From assembly GCF_014651515.1 (NCBI RefSeq), contig NZ_BMXA01000006.1, positions 156,804 through 220,803 on the forward strand: a DNA stretch of 64,000 bases, given 5' to 3'. This document shows, piece after piece, positions 42,969 through 52,582 of the stretch (positions are counted from its first letter, which is position 1; each line of letters starts with the position of its first letter). Source of the DNA: Arenicella chitinivorans (GTDB lineage: Bacteria; Pseudomonadota; Gammaproteobacteria; Arenicellales; Arenicellaceae). The notes below the pieces were generated by a model. That model searched no databases, was not told where the DNA came from, and saw only the letters and a list, made by a program, of their open reading frames with translations. A program made the position numbers and the translations under genes.

Positions 42969-44564
42969 TTATTCCAGCTGGAAATGGATTTCTAAGTCTT
43001 GGACAAACGGAGCCTTTGACGAGTTAATAAAATCCTTAAACTGCACTCTATTTCGAGGCTTACTCAGGCGTGAAGGCCCATCGCCGTCTACCCATAGTCC
43101 GGCAAAATATGTTTTTCCGTCTCTGACCACGCGTTCAACATCAACCAATTGCTTACCCTGACTGACAAGCTCATCTCTGGTCGTTCGAAATTGCTTTGTC
43201 TCGAGCGCTGGCATAAATTGAGCTGGTTTAGACAATAAGGTCGAATCATTTGTCGGCGGATTCGAACTAGATTGACGCCACAATGCGGCGTAGCGAATGT
43301 CCCCGTCGTTGACGAGCATCTCTATATCAACGGGGTATAAACCCGTTTTCTTTAGCGTCGCATTGCGTTGCTTGAACCCTTTAGCGCTCATGTTCGGTGA
43401 AAATTGTTCGTCTAATTTGCCGGACTGCCACAGGCTCACCACACGGGTATCTTGGTTGATTTTCAACAATTCAAAATCGGCGAGACGTAGCCCTTTATTA
43501 ATATTTTTTTGATGAAGCTTATTAAATTTTGCAACTGTCAGTGGTTTTACAAACAGGCTGGTTCCGTTGCCTTTTTGCCAGAGCCCAACATAATATTGTC
43601 GCTGGTTCATGCGCAGTGTTTCAAAGTCGACTAAACGCATCTGCCTAGCGGACGTCATTGTGGCGCCGTATTCAAGAAAGTCGTCGAATAGTTTTGGCGG
43701 TGATACAACTCGCTTCTCATGTCCAGAGTTGATTAACCCTTGATAAAGAAGCTCACCATCAACCGCCGTCTTTGGGTTGGTGCGTTTTGCTTGTTTTGAC
43801 GACGTAGGCTTGCGTTTCTTTGCTAGCGCCTTTTTGATGTCATCATGACTTGCGCTACTGGCGCTGGTACTTCTACTTGTTTTTGCGAACTGTTTACCGT
43901 AATCGGAGTCACCGACACAATGAACAAAGAGTGGTTGCCAAGCGCTAAGCTTTTTAGACCGAGTAGGATTAAAAAGATTTCTTTTTCTCTTCTTAGTTCT
44001 TACACAGGAATAGCGCAACCCGACCTTATATGCCTGATCGATCTTAGTCCAAAACCCTTTTTTTAGAAGCGAGGCCGTGTCTAATCCCGCATTAGCGCGA
44101 TCGTCGACAATGGTGTTGCACGCGTGTTGCGGTGACGACGAAAGAGTCGGTTCAAAGCTTGTCATTCTTGACGTCATATGTGAATACTCAGAGTTGGCAG
44201 ACAACACACCAAGATTTTCTGCCGTAACGTGTTCCGAGTTCCCGAAGACCGACAGCAGAGGATCTTTCTCTAGTTGCCATTTATTTCCACAATCGATACT
44301 GAACGATGTTTTGAAGTGAACATCTTTATCCCTAAGGATCGCCGCAAATCTCCCGTCAGATTGATGCACCTCCACGATCGGTGATTCATTTACCCGTGTT
44401 GGAACGGAGAAAGAATAATCACCGTTTTTAACACCGGCCTTAACTGGGTAAGGATAAGCGCGAAGCGTTGACTCAGCGGCAGCACCCGCATTAGGCATCA
44501 CAAGAAAGCTCGCGACAAACGCAGATGTAAGACAATATGCAGCGGCAAAATTTCTAATCAACAT
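42969..44564 (-). CDS. Secreted protein with bacterial tandem repeat domains
   Basis: A 531-residue protein with a signal peptide (residues 1-29, cleavage after GAA) and an AAAGGT site. The N-terminal half (about 30-250) is a mixed domain with four cysteines (SIDCGNKW, ACNT, SCVR, HCVG), followed by a basic linker (KKRKPTSSK). The C-terminal half holds four repeats of about 45-55 residues of the type L-(V/A)-D-F/V-E-x-L...N/D-G/Q...Y-x-A/G-L-W. This matches the bacterial tandem repeat domain 1 / polyglycine-hydrolase-like structural repeat, a beta-propeller-type module. In larger relatives these repeats accompany serine hydrolases, but no hydrolase motif is present here. Binding or scaffold role is inferred. 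Confidence 0.72.
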   Translation of the reverse strand: MLIRNFAAAYCLTSAFVASFLVMPNAGAAAESTLRAYPYPVKAGVKNGDYSFSVPTRVNESPIVEVHQSDGRFAAILRDKDVHFKTSFSIDCGNKWQLEKDPLLSVFGNSEHVTAENLGVLSANSEYSHMTSRMTSFEPTLSSSPQHACNTIVDDRANAGLDTASLLKKGFWTKIDQAYKVGLRYSCVRTKKRKRNLFNPTRSKKLSAWQPLFVHCVGDSDYGKQFAKTSRSTSASSASHDDIKKALAKKRKPTSSKQAKRTNPKTAVDGELLYQGLINSGHEKRVVSPPKLFDDFLEYGATMTSARQMRLVDFETLRMNQRQYYVGLWQKGNGTSLFVKPLTVAKFNKLHQKNINKGLRLADFELLKINQDTRVVSLWQSGKLDEQFSPNMSAKGFKQRNATLKKTGLYPVDIEMLVNDGDIRYAALWRQSSSNPPTNDSTLLSKPAQFMPALETKQFRTTRDELVSQGKQLVDVERVVRDGKTYFAGLWVDGDGPSRLSKPRNRVQFKDFINSSKAPFVQDLEIHFQLE

Positions 44565-44630
44565 GCGATACCTTTAAAATAATTTAAGCTTTTATGCTCT
44601 GCTTGTGTGCTCTGCGCGAACAAAATATAG

Positions 44631-46532
44631 CTACAAGCAAAACGTGACGACATTAGCGTTTTGGGCTCTAATAACGTAGCAACCCGACTCTGGCTGTTCG
44701 ATCTCAATTGAACCTATATCGCAATGCCCATCGTCACGTGGAATGCCACGCTGATCATCTGTGATGACATAGGTGCTACAAACAGAGGGATTCGCGGCAT
44801 TAAGAGCCGGACTGTTTGGCGCCAACAGATGGGTACGTGTAAGGCCGCCGTTGTCACCCAATGGCAGGATGATTTCGTCGAGCGCGGCACTTGCTAAGTT
44901 GGCGTCACCATTTTGCAAAGTGCTACTGGTAATCACATCACTGCTTCCTGGGAACAAGGGGGCTGCGAAACTGATTGCTTGATCGTAGGTCTTGCTTGAG
45001 TCACCGTAAATATTGGCGTTGCTCGAGAGAGAAAGGCTCCCGCCAGTGGCGCTAAGTTCACTGCCGAAAAGCCCATCATTACCAGCAACAATAGTGTTTG
45101 CCAATATGGCAGAACCGCTGATCACGTGCATTCCTCCGCCAGTACCACTTTGCGCAGTGTTTTCAGTGAAGGTACTGTTTAAGATTCGTATAATTTCAGG
45201 ATCTACCGCGTAGAGGCCTCCCCCCGCTGGGAAAATACCACCGCCTGCACCTTCCCCGGCGACATTATTAGAGACAGTCGTGTTAGTCACAAAGGCACTG
45301 GTACCAGAGAAAACCGCCATACCTCCTCCCCAGTTTTGCGCAATGTTATCGGCCACCGTTGATTCAGAGATTGTGCCGCTTGCGGCATCGCTGCCGGCAA
45401 AAATGGCAAGGCCACCGCCAGTGGCAGCTGAATTTCCCCGTATCTCAGTGTCGAGTACGGTCAGCGTTGAAGAATCAAGGTGTACGCCACCGCCGAAACC
45501 ACGCCTTAGGGTGACGTGCTCGTTGAACACCGTATCAATACCTTCAGAAAGGTTATTTTCGATAATGCTTTCGCTTATCTCAGATAGCGAATTTGATATG
45601 TAAATACCACCGCCATTCAAGGCCGTGTTACCGCTAACAACACTCCCGTCAAGAATGAATAACCGACTGTGGTCAGACACTGAAATACCACCGCCCTCGG
45701 TGATAGGGGGACTGACCGTCCCCATCCCGCTAAAATCTTCGGGGTTAGCGTAGGCCCGATTGTTGGTGATTCTGCTGTTCCGACTAATTTGCAGGCGACC
45801 GTAGGTTCGCATGCCGATACCGCCACCAAGCTCCGTGGCATGATTATTGTCAATAACCGCCTCAGAAAAAATATACACCTGCGAGGAGTCAATTGCTCCC
45901 ACGCCGCCGCCAGCTACGGCGCTATTCTCGCTAACCAGACTGGCATAAATCGAAATAGTACTGCTCATGTCCGCGCCGAGGCCGCCGCCAATATCCGCAC
46001 GGTTATTCCGAATAATACATCTACTCACCCGCACATTTGCGCCATTGCTTGCATAGATACCGCCGCCAAGCTCCTGATCGTCGGGGTAGTTCACGTGTTC
46101 AACAAAACCATCACTAATTGTGAAATTTAGAATATTGACACGCGCACCATCGACATGAATGATGCGATGCAAGGCTCCGAAGGTGCTGCGAATGATCGCC
46201 AACTCAGAGTCGGTCTGGCTACGAATAGACATATCTGCAGAGACCATTAAGGGTCCATTTTCTAAGGTGATTGTAAATGGAGTTGGCACGTCAAACTCCA
46301 CCATGTCAGAGTCACCAAACGCGCCTTCTAAAATCGTGCAGCCACCTTGCAGTAAGGCCAAATTTATAGATGAGATGGCATCACGCAAAGTACACTCAGT
46401 AGGTGAGCTGGTATCCGCATTCGAAGTTACGGTAATCGTTGCGGCATTGGCGGAGCTAAGTTCCAAACCACCTACGAGAATCGCAGTTAAGCAAAGAAAT
46501 AGGCGGTAGCTACTTAGGCAGCTTGGTATCAT
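44631..46532 (-). CDS. Secreted beta-helix protein of the CSLREP / polymorphic membrane type
   Basis: I use ATG 46532, with GAGGA seven bases upstream. The frame extends to TTG 46535, directly after the preceding gene's stop. The protein has 633 residues: signal peptide (about 1-30, cleavage after ANA), then a CSLREP-like opening (TITVTSNADTSSPTECTLRDAI). A long right-handed beta-helix follows, with repeats rich in G-G-G-I/V and N-N (for example GGGIYISNSLSEISESIIENN). It ends with the ADPs-like closing module DIGSIEIEQPES and a short cysteine-containing tail. Such proteins are surface or secreted adhesin-like molecules. A GlyGly or other sorting tail is not evident. It forms an operon with the gene before it. 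Confidence 0.78.
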   Translation of the reverse strand: MIPSCLSSYRLFLCLTAILVGGLELSSANAATITVTSNADTSSPTECTLRDAISSINLALLQGGCTILEGAFGDSDMVEFDVPTPFTITLENGPLMVSADMSIRSQTDSELAIIRSTFGALHRIIHVDGARVNILNFTISDGFVEHVNYPDDQELGGGIYASNGANVRVSRCIIRNNRADIGGGLGADMSSTISIYASLVSENSAVAGGGVGAIDSSQVYIFSEAVIDNNHATELGGGIGMRTYGRLQISRNSRITNNRAYANPEDFSGMGTVSPPITEGGGISVSDHSRLFILDGSVVSGNTALNGGGIYISNSLSEISESIIENNLSEGIDTVFNEHVTLRRGFGGGVHLDSSTLTVLDTEIRGNSAATGGGLAIFAGSDAASGTISESTVADNIAQNWGGGMAVFSGTSAFVTNTTVSNNVAGEGAGGGIFPAGGGLYAVDPEIIRILNSTFTENTAQSGTGGGMHVISGSAILANTIVAGNDGLFGSELSATGGSLSLSSNANIYGDSSKTYDQAISFAAPLFPGSSDVITSSTLQNGDANLASAALDEIILPLGDNGGLTRTHLLAPNSPALNAANPSVCSTYVITDDQRGIPRDDGHCDIGSIEIEQPESGCYVIRAQNANVVTFCL

Positions 46533-46535
46533 CAA

Positions 46536-47726
46536 TCAATCCTCTGACTTCACCTTAGCTGCACCGGAATACCCACCATCGCAACGAATAACCAGTTTTT
46601 CCCACGGCGTTGCTCGCACCTTGACACCTTGGTTCGTGCTTTGTGCCATAAACGAACGATTGATCGATTTTTTCACCGTAATCACGCGCTCGTGAATCGC
46701 TTTCCATTCGCCATTTATCTTCTTAGCTGTCGCGCTAAACCGATTAGGCTTGCCTGGTTTGTTGGAGCGATGCTGCTCAAACTCAACTCGCCCTGCTTTG
46801 TTGGTAACGAACGTGGTTTTAATTAATACCTTGCGCGGACATTGTTGCGTGTCTGAAATCTTCGGGAATTTGACAAAGTTTATTTTCGCGGACTCTATTT
46901 GAAAGGGGTTTGCACGTTTAGCTGCGGGCTCAGCCGTTTTTATTTCAGATCCCGCTGCGCGACGACTTTTGTCCGGCGTATTTATCGGCTTGGACTCAGG
47001 TATGGTCGGACATTGAATGACACCGTCGGCTTTGAGTTGATCACAGTTAGCTTGGTAACTTGAGGTAAATAATTCCTTGCGTGCACAGGCTTTTTGCGCC
47101 CGCTCCTCTCTACGCTCTTGCCCCTTAGTCCAACTGGGAGAAAAAGCTTTACTTCCATGGTAGCCGACAATCATTTCAACCGACTTAGCGGTAGGAAATA
47201 AACTACAACATGCTTCATGCTCAATGGTTTTCTTAAGATCGCCATATAACGTTTCTTGGATATAAGCTGGTTCATCGGGCGCCCAGACTTTAATGCTGAC
47301 ATTGCTACCTGCACCACATTGCTCATCAGGAACCCTTGTATCCCAGCGCTTATCCCATACCGCTCGCGCACATTTCAGCGCTGCATTCGCTGCGTTCTTT
47401 CTGCACTTTTTGTTTTCTTGGCCTAATCGACATGAGCCTTTGCCACTAAGGAGCACCATTCTTTCATGCGTCAAATGGTTAATACCTGAATATGGATCAT
47501 GATGGCCTCTGCCAAAAGTCAGGTTGCCATCGGCGTCTATAATCTCGCCAGGAGTGGCGTAAATAACACCATCACATGAACGCTCTCTGGCGTTGGCGAC
47601 TGACACGTACAAACACAAACTTGCAACAAACATTAGGAGGTACTTGAGTGTGAAACGATCAAACACCATTGAAATACACATGGCGGCTATCGTTTTGACC
47701 TTGCCAGTTTTTAGGTAGATTTTCAT
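46536..47726 (-). CDS. Secreted protein, unknown function
   Basis: A 396-residue protein. The signal segment lies at residues about 27-46 (KYLLMFVASLCLYVSVANA), so an internal ATG at 47669 is a serious alternative start. Neither has a strong ribosome site. The mature part has an N-terminal domain with about ten cysteines (CDGV, SCRLGQENKKCRK, CARAV, QCGAG, EACCS, ACARK, CDQL, QCPT), so it is disulphide-rich. A linker with K, A and P follows, then a C-terminal domain of about 130 residues (SAKINFVKFPKI onward) that looks beta-rich. No family was recognised. It is followed by the beta-helix gene after its stop, with no gap to speak of. Confidence 0.6.
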   Translation of the reverse strand: MKIYLKTGKVKTIAAMCISMVFDRFTLKYLLMFVASLCLYVSVANARERSCDGVIYATPGEIIDADGNLTFGRGHHDPYSGINHLTHERMVLLSGKGSCRLGQENKKCRKNAANAALKCARAVWDKRWDTRVPDEQCGAGSNVSIKVWAPDEPAYIQETLYGDLKKTIEHEACCSLFPTAKSVEMIVGYHGSKAFSPSWTKGQERREERAQKACARKELFTSSYQANCDQLKADGVIQCPTIPESKPINTPDKSRRAAGSEIKTAEPAAKRANPFQIESAKINFVKFPKISDTQQCPRKVLIKTTFVTNKAGRVEFEQHRSNKPGKPNRFSATAKKINGEWKAIHERVITVKKSINRSFMAQSTNQGVKVRATPWEKLVIRCDGGYSGAAKVKSED

Positions 47727-47843
47727 GCAGTCAGCATATGGCCGGCTTGGTGCAAAAGAATCCGTGCTAATACCTATTTTTGCAGCTCCCCTTTAGCAGA
47801 GCGCCTCGGTTTTATCGCTTTGGTCGAGCTTTAGAACGAAAGA

Positions 47844-48698
47844 TTAAACCTGTCTGGAACTGGCGTGTACTTTAAGTACTGCCGGATGCTCTGATTCTGC
47901 CACCGCCGTGGCCGGCAGCCCGAAGAATTTCTGCACGGTATGGATCAAATGTGCTTCGTCGAAGTAACCTGCGTTATTGGCGATGTCGCTGATCAACCCC
48001 ACGTTGTCGGACATCAGTGCCTCCATCACCTTATTCATCTGAATTACGCGGCAAAAGTATTTAGGTGGCACGCCAACAATTTCGGTAAATCGACGTGTAA
48101 ATTGACGGCGTGAAATGCGAATTTGGTCACATAGTTCGGCCACTCTAATAGCCCCATCTTGGGCTTCTATCTCGTGCAACGCACTCACCAAGTAACTGGG
48201 AACGCTCAAGCGCACGGAAGGGACTTGCTCCAAGTTCGTGAATAACACCTCAAATCTCGCGGTAATATCCGCCACATCGATCGAGACCGACTGCGCCTGC
48301 ACCTTACGCTCAAATTTTGCCCCTGTTGGGCATAGTGACGCGAGCGTTGGCGACCGATTAAGCGTTTCACGCCCCGTGACTCCGAATAATTCGTAGCAAC
48401 CAAATGCTGTGAATTCGAGCATCAACATGATCAACTTTCCGGTATAACGTATGCCGATTTCATGGTCTTTAATCTGCCCAGGAACAAACAGATTCCCTGC
48501 CCCGTACCGGTGATTCCCACCCAACTCTTGAGTGAGCAGTCCACGGACCACCCAAATCAAGTATGGGTAGCCCGTCGGTCGCGGTTTGATGACGGTATCG
48601 ATCTCATCGTCTACCTGTACGTACAATGCACGCCGAATGAAGGGCCGCATGGATGCCTTGACCTCGGCGGATCGAAACAACTCCAAAGCCGGAATCAC
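47844..48698 (-). CDS. AraC-family transcriptional regulator
   Basis: A 284-residue regulator. The N-terminal part (1-150) resembles the sensor domain of AraC proteins with YPYLIWVVRGLLTQE and the GAGNLFVPGQIKDHEIG segment. The C-terminal 100 residues are the AraC DNA-binding domain with two helix-turn-helix units: VAELCDQIRISRRQFTRRFTEIVGVPPKYF (about 195-225) and ISDIANNAGYFDEAHLIHTVQKFFG (about 240-265). The signal ligand is unknown. It starts at a GTG (48698) divergent from the ATPase-LuxR regulator gene, so the two may share a control region. No nearby operon is an obvious target. Confidence 0.87.
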   Translation of the reverse strand: MIPALELFRSAEVKASMRPFIRRALYVQVDDEIDTVIKPRPTGYPYLIWVVRGLLTQELGGNHRYGAGNLFVPGQIKDHEIGIRYTGKLIMLMLEFTAFGCYELFGVTGRETLNRSPTLASLCPTGAKFERKVQAQSVSIDVADITARFEVLFTNLEQVPSVRLSVPSYLVSALHEIEAQDGAIRVAELCDQIRISRRQFTRRFTEIVGVPPKYFCRVIQMNKVMEALMSDNVGLISDIANNAGYFDEAHLIHTVQKFFGLPATAVAESEHPAVLKVHASSRQV

Positions 48699-48829
48699 AC
48701 CAACAATCCCAGCTCTTTAAGTAGAAATTTTGGGGTCCAATGTCTCATTTTTACAATTCAACCATAGTCTAATTTTGGTATTCAATAGATGCCCAAAGTC
48801 GCATTGTTACCTCGGTGATTGAGAAATCT

Positions 48830-51463
48830 ATGTTTATTGGTAGAAAAACCGAACTTTCAGCATTGATGTCAATTGCTCAAACGCTGAGTGACCACCGCGG
48901 TGCGGCTGTTGTTTTGCACGGCGAGTCCGGAATCGGCAAAACCAGTTTGATTCAGGCGTTCAGTCGCCAAATGCACGGCCATGCAAACCTGATTTACTGC
49001 CGTTGCCTAGACTCGATTTTTTCAGACGAGCTTACACCAATCCTTTCATTTGCCAGGCAACGATCTCGCACAATCGCCAAACTCATTGACGATAACACGG
49101 ATGTCACGCGACTATTTCCTGCATTGTTGCAATTCTTCATAACCAGACGGCGAAGCACAATCCTCATTATTGAGGATGCGCAATGGGCAAATGGCACCAT
49201 GTTGAGTTTTCTCGACTATTTTGGCCGCCGCTTGGTATTTTCACGCTGCATGTTACTTGTCAGCTATCGCAGTTCCAGCCTGGCAGCAAGTGATCGACTA
49301 CGACAAACACTCGACGCAATCCCACGCAATTTTTCGCACGACGTCGAACTCCATCCATTTACTGAGCGTGAATTATCACACCTTGCTCCGGCCTGCATGG
49401 ATTTGAAAACACTGTTCAATGCATCCAGTGGGAACCCGCTTTACATCGCGCAGGCTACGCAGTTGAACGACCCCGAGCTTAGCCCGAATGCCGATATTGA
49501 GGACATTATTCGACTTCGAATCGACCGCCTCAACGAACAAGAGCGGCACTTACTCGAAACACTCAGTATCATCCCCTACCCGATGACACACTCACTTGTG
49601 CGTGCATTGGATAAAGACCAAACTGCGTTCACCAAACTCGTCGATACAGCGCAAGGTTTTCTGATTAATGACCCGACTGACCGCATCATTTTTCAACATG
49701 AACTGGTGCGAAAAATTGCACTTGCACAAGTACCAGACCTTCGTCGAGTTGAATTGCACCGGAATATTTTACAAGCGCATAGTGCAACGGGTGAGACCCC
49801 AAATCTGGTCTGGAAGCTTATGCATACACACGGCGCAAACCACACCAAAGACGTAATCCATTGTGCGCAGGAGCTAGCCAATCAATCGTCACAACTCAGT
49901 GCGCATTCTGAAGCAGCGGCGTATCTATCAGTCGGATTGGAATATGCCTACGCCACCGACAACGAAACAGCGGCCGTACTGTATGAATCTTGGGCTGCGG
50001 AATCCAGTTTTGCTAATCAAATCAACGAGAAAGTATTCGACTTTCGACAACACGCGATTAATCTGTGGAAGGCACTGGGCCGTCAGGATAAGGTCGGCGA
50101 GAACCTGTATGCTCTGTCTCGTGCGCACTGGCTAAGCGGCAATCCAGCACGCGCTCGCTTAATTGCCGACCAGGCCATTGAGGTACTCCAAGGCACGGAC
50201 CGTGCGGACCAGGTCGCTAAGGCGCTGTCGCTAAAATCACAACTTAGTCTCCTGCAGAGTGAATACAAAGATGCCATCGAGTTAGGCAATACAGCCCTGG
50301 CGCTGGAAGCCCGCTCACGTAATCACGAGGTACGCGCGCACGCACTTAACAATGTGGGCGCCTCTCTGATTCTGAGTGGCGATCGTAGCGGCCAGGCCCT
50401 GTTGCAACAAAGCCTTGATCTGTCGCTTGCGCATGACCTGCATGAGCACATCGCGCGCGGCTACGTGAACTTTGCGTGCGTATCAATTCTAATCAAAGAC
50501 TACCCCACTGCGGAACGCTATATTTCCGAAGGTATCGCCTACGGCAACCGGTACGAAAACGAATCAAAACTCGGCTACCTTTCTGGCCTGCTGGCCCAAG
50601 TTAGACTGGAACAAGGCAAGCTATTGGACGCCAAGCGCGTCGCGACTGGCCTGTTGCGGTCAGATGAAAAAGCCATGGTCGTGCTGATGCCCGCCGAAAA
50701 CGTATTAGCAAGGGTCTTTGCGCTCACCGCACACGAGTCCGCAGAACAGAAACTAAAACAGGTTCTGGCGAAAGCACTCTCAATTGGTGAACCACAGTAC
50801 ATTATTGCAGCGCGTTTTAATTTGCTCGAATTTGCCTGGCTCAGCGACAATTCAAACCTAGCTGCCGAACAATTCGAACACCTAATGGAACTCGGTCCGT
50901 CAAAACTCGAAAACTGGCGTCTTGGCGAACTCGACGCCTGGCGAGCACGGCTCGGGATCGGCACCACCATCACGCACCAAACTCACGTACCCGCGCCGTA
51001 CCAACTGGAACTGAGTGGTGATTACCGCGCGGCAGCAAACGCCTGGAAAGCGCATAACACACCTCTCAATCAAGCTATCTGTCTGATGCAAGACACATCA
51101 AGCAGCATGAATCAATCACTGGTTCAGGCCTACCAAATTGTCGAAGCCTGCTCAGCCACAGGCCTCGGCAATAAACTCAAAGCAGAGCTCAAAAGACGAA
51201 GTCTGCACGGCCTACTCCCTAAATCGAAACGAGGTAAAAGCACCGACGCTGAACAGCATCCACTCGGCCTCACACGTAAAGAACAACAAGTCCTGCATCA
51301 GATACTGGAAGGTCGTTCAAACGCCGAGATATCCGCCAACTTCTCGCGTTCTATTCGCACCATCGAAGCCCACGTGTCATCGATTCTGTCAAAATTCAAT
51401 GCCCATAATCGGTTGGAAGTGATTATCCGCACACAGAATGAACCATGGTTGAACCCCGCATAA
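48830..51463 (+). CDS. Large ATPase-LuxR (LAL-type) regulator
   Basis: I chose the ATG at 48830, which directly opens the ATPase domain and has GAG upstream. A GTG at 48815 adds five residues. The protein has 877 residues. Residues 1-250 form an AAA-type NTPase module with Walker A GESGIGKTS (about 31-39) and Walker B TILIIEDAQWA (about 110). A helical tetratricopeptide-like region (about 330-790) follows. The C-terminal LuxR-type helix-turn-helix (LTRKEQQVLHQILEGRSNAEISANF, about 815-845) binds DNA. The family resembles MalT and LAL regulators, which couple ligand and ATP to activation. Divergent from the AraC gene. Neither a ligand nor targets can be told from the sequence. Confidence 0.88.
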   Translation: MFIGRKTELSALMSIAQTLSDHRGAAVVLHGESGIGKTSLIQAFSRQMHGHANLIYCRCLDSIFSDELTPILSFARQRSRTIAKLIDDNTDVTRLFPALLQFFITRRRSTILIIEDAQWANGTMLSFLDYFGRRLVFSRCMLLVSYRSSSLAASDRLRQTLDAIPRNFSHDVELHPFTERELSHLAPACMDLKTLFNASSGNPLYIAQATQLNDPELSPNADIEDIIRLRIDRLNEQERHLLETLSIIPYPMTHSLVRALDKDQTAFTKLVDTAQGFLINDPTDRIIFQHELVRKIALAQVPDLRRVELHRNILQAHSATGETPNLVWKLMHTHGANHTKDVIHCAQELANQSSQLSAHSEAAAYLSVGLEYAYATDNETAAVLYESWAAESSFANQINEKVFDFRQHAINLWKALGRQDKVGENLYALSRAHWLSGNPARARLIADQAIEVLQGTDRADQVAKALSLKSQLSLLQSEYKDAIELGNTALALEARSRNHEVRAHALNNVGASLILSGDRSGQALLQQSLDLSLAHDLHEHIARGYVNFACVSILIKDYPTAERYISEGIAYGNRYENESKLGYLSGLLAQVRLEQGKLLDAKRVATGLLRSDEKAMVVLMPAENVLARVFALTAHESAEQKLKQVLAKALSIGEPQYIIAARFNLLEFAWLSDNSNLAAEQFEHLMELGPSKLENWRLGELDAWRARLGIGTTITHQTHVPAPYQLELSGDYRAAANAWKAHNTPLNQAICLMQDTSSSMNQSLVQAYQIVEACSATGLGNKLKAELKRRSLHGLLPKSKRGKSTDAEQHPLGLTRKEQQVLHQILEGRSNAEISANFSRSIRTIEAHVSSILSKFNAHNRLEVIIRTQNEPWLNPA

Positions 51464-51668
51464 GCTCGATATGACCTTGAGCGCGTGCACTTTCGCCTTC
51501 GCGACACATAGAGCACCATCGGCTTGACCAAACGCGCATCGAGCAGCTTCAACGCGATGCTGTCTCGGGCGGTGAAGCAACTCACAACCGAAAACATCAC
51601 CCAGAAGCGGCACTTAACGAGTCGAACGTCCTCTAACGCCTTAACGCACCGCGATGCATTCCCTCTGG

Positions 51669-52484
51669 TTAACCTGATTGTTGGATGTGGTTAAGCTTTT
51701 CTCGCATAATTTTTGTGTACTGCTTTTCCGCATGTGCATCTTTTGGATACAACAGCTCCACGCGTAGCTCACTTAGCGCACCCTGTTTCACGCTTTCGAA
51801 GCGCAACACAGTCATAAAAAATTCTGTCTCATAACCAAAAGCCTTGAGAATCGGGAATAACACCATGTCGTCTGAAGATTGTAACTCCGCACTGGGTTTT
51901 TCGCGCCGGTCAATGTATCGTCTGGTTTGATCGCTTAACGATTTCAGGTCATGGTCGCCAGTTCGTATGGACTCGAATAATCGACGTTGATAGAACGCAT
52001 CGGCAATCTCCTGCCAATTCACTAGACAATTTTTGACTTCGGGGTCGGCAAAGAACGCATCGATAGATTCCTCTGCAGAGTCCCGGATGAGGTTTGAAAA
52101 AAAGGCCGAGAATGGGGTATTCACATATTTGATACGAGAATACACATCGACCACACACCCAGGAAATGGCTCGTGATCTCGAAGAATCGATTTTATCGAT
52201 TTCTCGATAAACTGACTGTTGGATTCCTTGCGGTCAAACTTTACTTCCTCGACAGGCAACCCTGCCGAGGCCAATAAACTGTTTTTTTCAACACTCGATA
52301 TATTGAACGCGTTGGCAATTCTGCCAACCATGCCGGGTCGAGGGCGAGATCGCCCTGTTTCGAGAAAGGAGACATGCCGTGCCGTTGTACCAACGCGATC
52401 CGCTAAATCTGCCTGTGTAAGACCATATTGCTTTCTCATTGCCCGCAGCAACTGTGAAAAATAACTTTGAGATCCTTGATTCAC
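51669..52484 (-). CDS. XRE-family regulator with MmyB-like ligand domain
   Basis: A 271-residue regulator starting at a GTG (52484). Residues about 13-70 form a lambda-repressor-type helix-turn-helix (LRAMRKQYGLTQADLADRVGTTARHVSFLETGRSRP). The C-terminal part resembles the MmyB-like/PAS-type ligand-binding domain found in XRE regulators of fatty-acid or redox genes: CVVDVYSRIKYVNTPFSAFF (about 115-135) and a helical remainder. It lies next to, but is transcribed in the same direction after, the di-haem/propeller gene cluster start. The promoter region is shared with none. It may regulate the neighbouring secreted proteins, which is inference only. Confidence 0.83.
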   Translation of the reverse strand: MNQGSQSYFSQLLRAMRKQYGLTQADLADRVGTTARHVSFLETGRSRPRPGMVGRIANAFNISSVEKNSLLASAGLPVEEVKFDRKESNSQFIEKSIKSILRDHEPFPGCVVDVYSRIKYVNTPFSAFFSNLIRDSAEESIDAFFADPEVKNCLVNWQEIADAFYQRRLFESIRTGDHDLKSLSDQTRRYIDRREKPSAELQSSDDMVLFPILKAFGYETEFFMTVLRFESVKQGALSELRVELLYPKDAHAEKQYTKIMREKLNHIQQSG

Positions 52485-52582
52485 GACTTAAAACCTTATG
52501 GGGATGAAGAAGATTAACCTGATTGTTTGATTCGTGTTTGAGCACGAACCGCATCATTAATAGCATAGCGTTCAACCCACTA

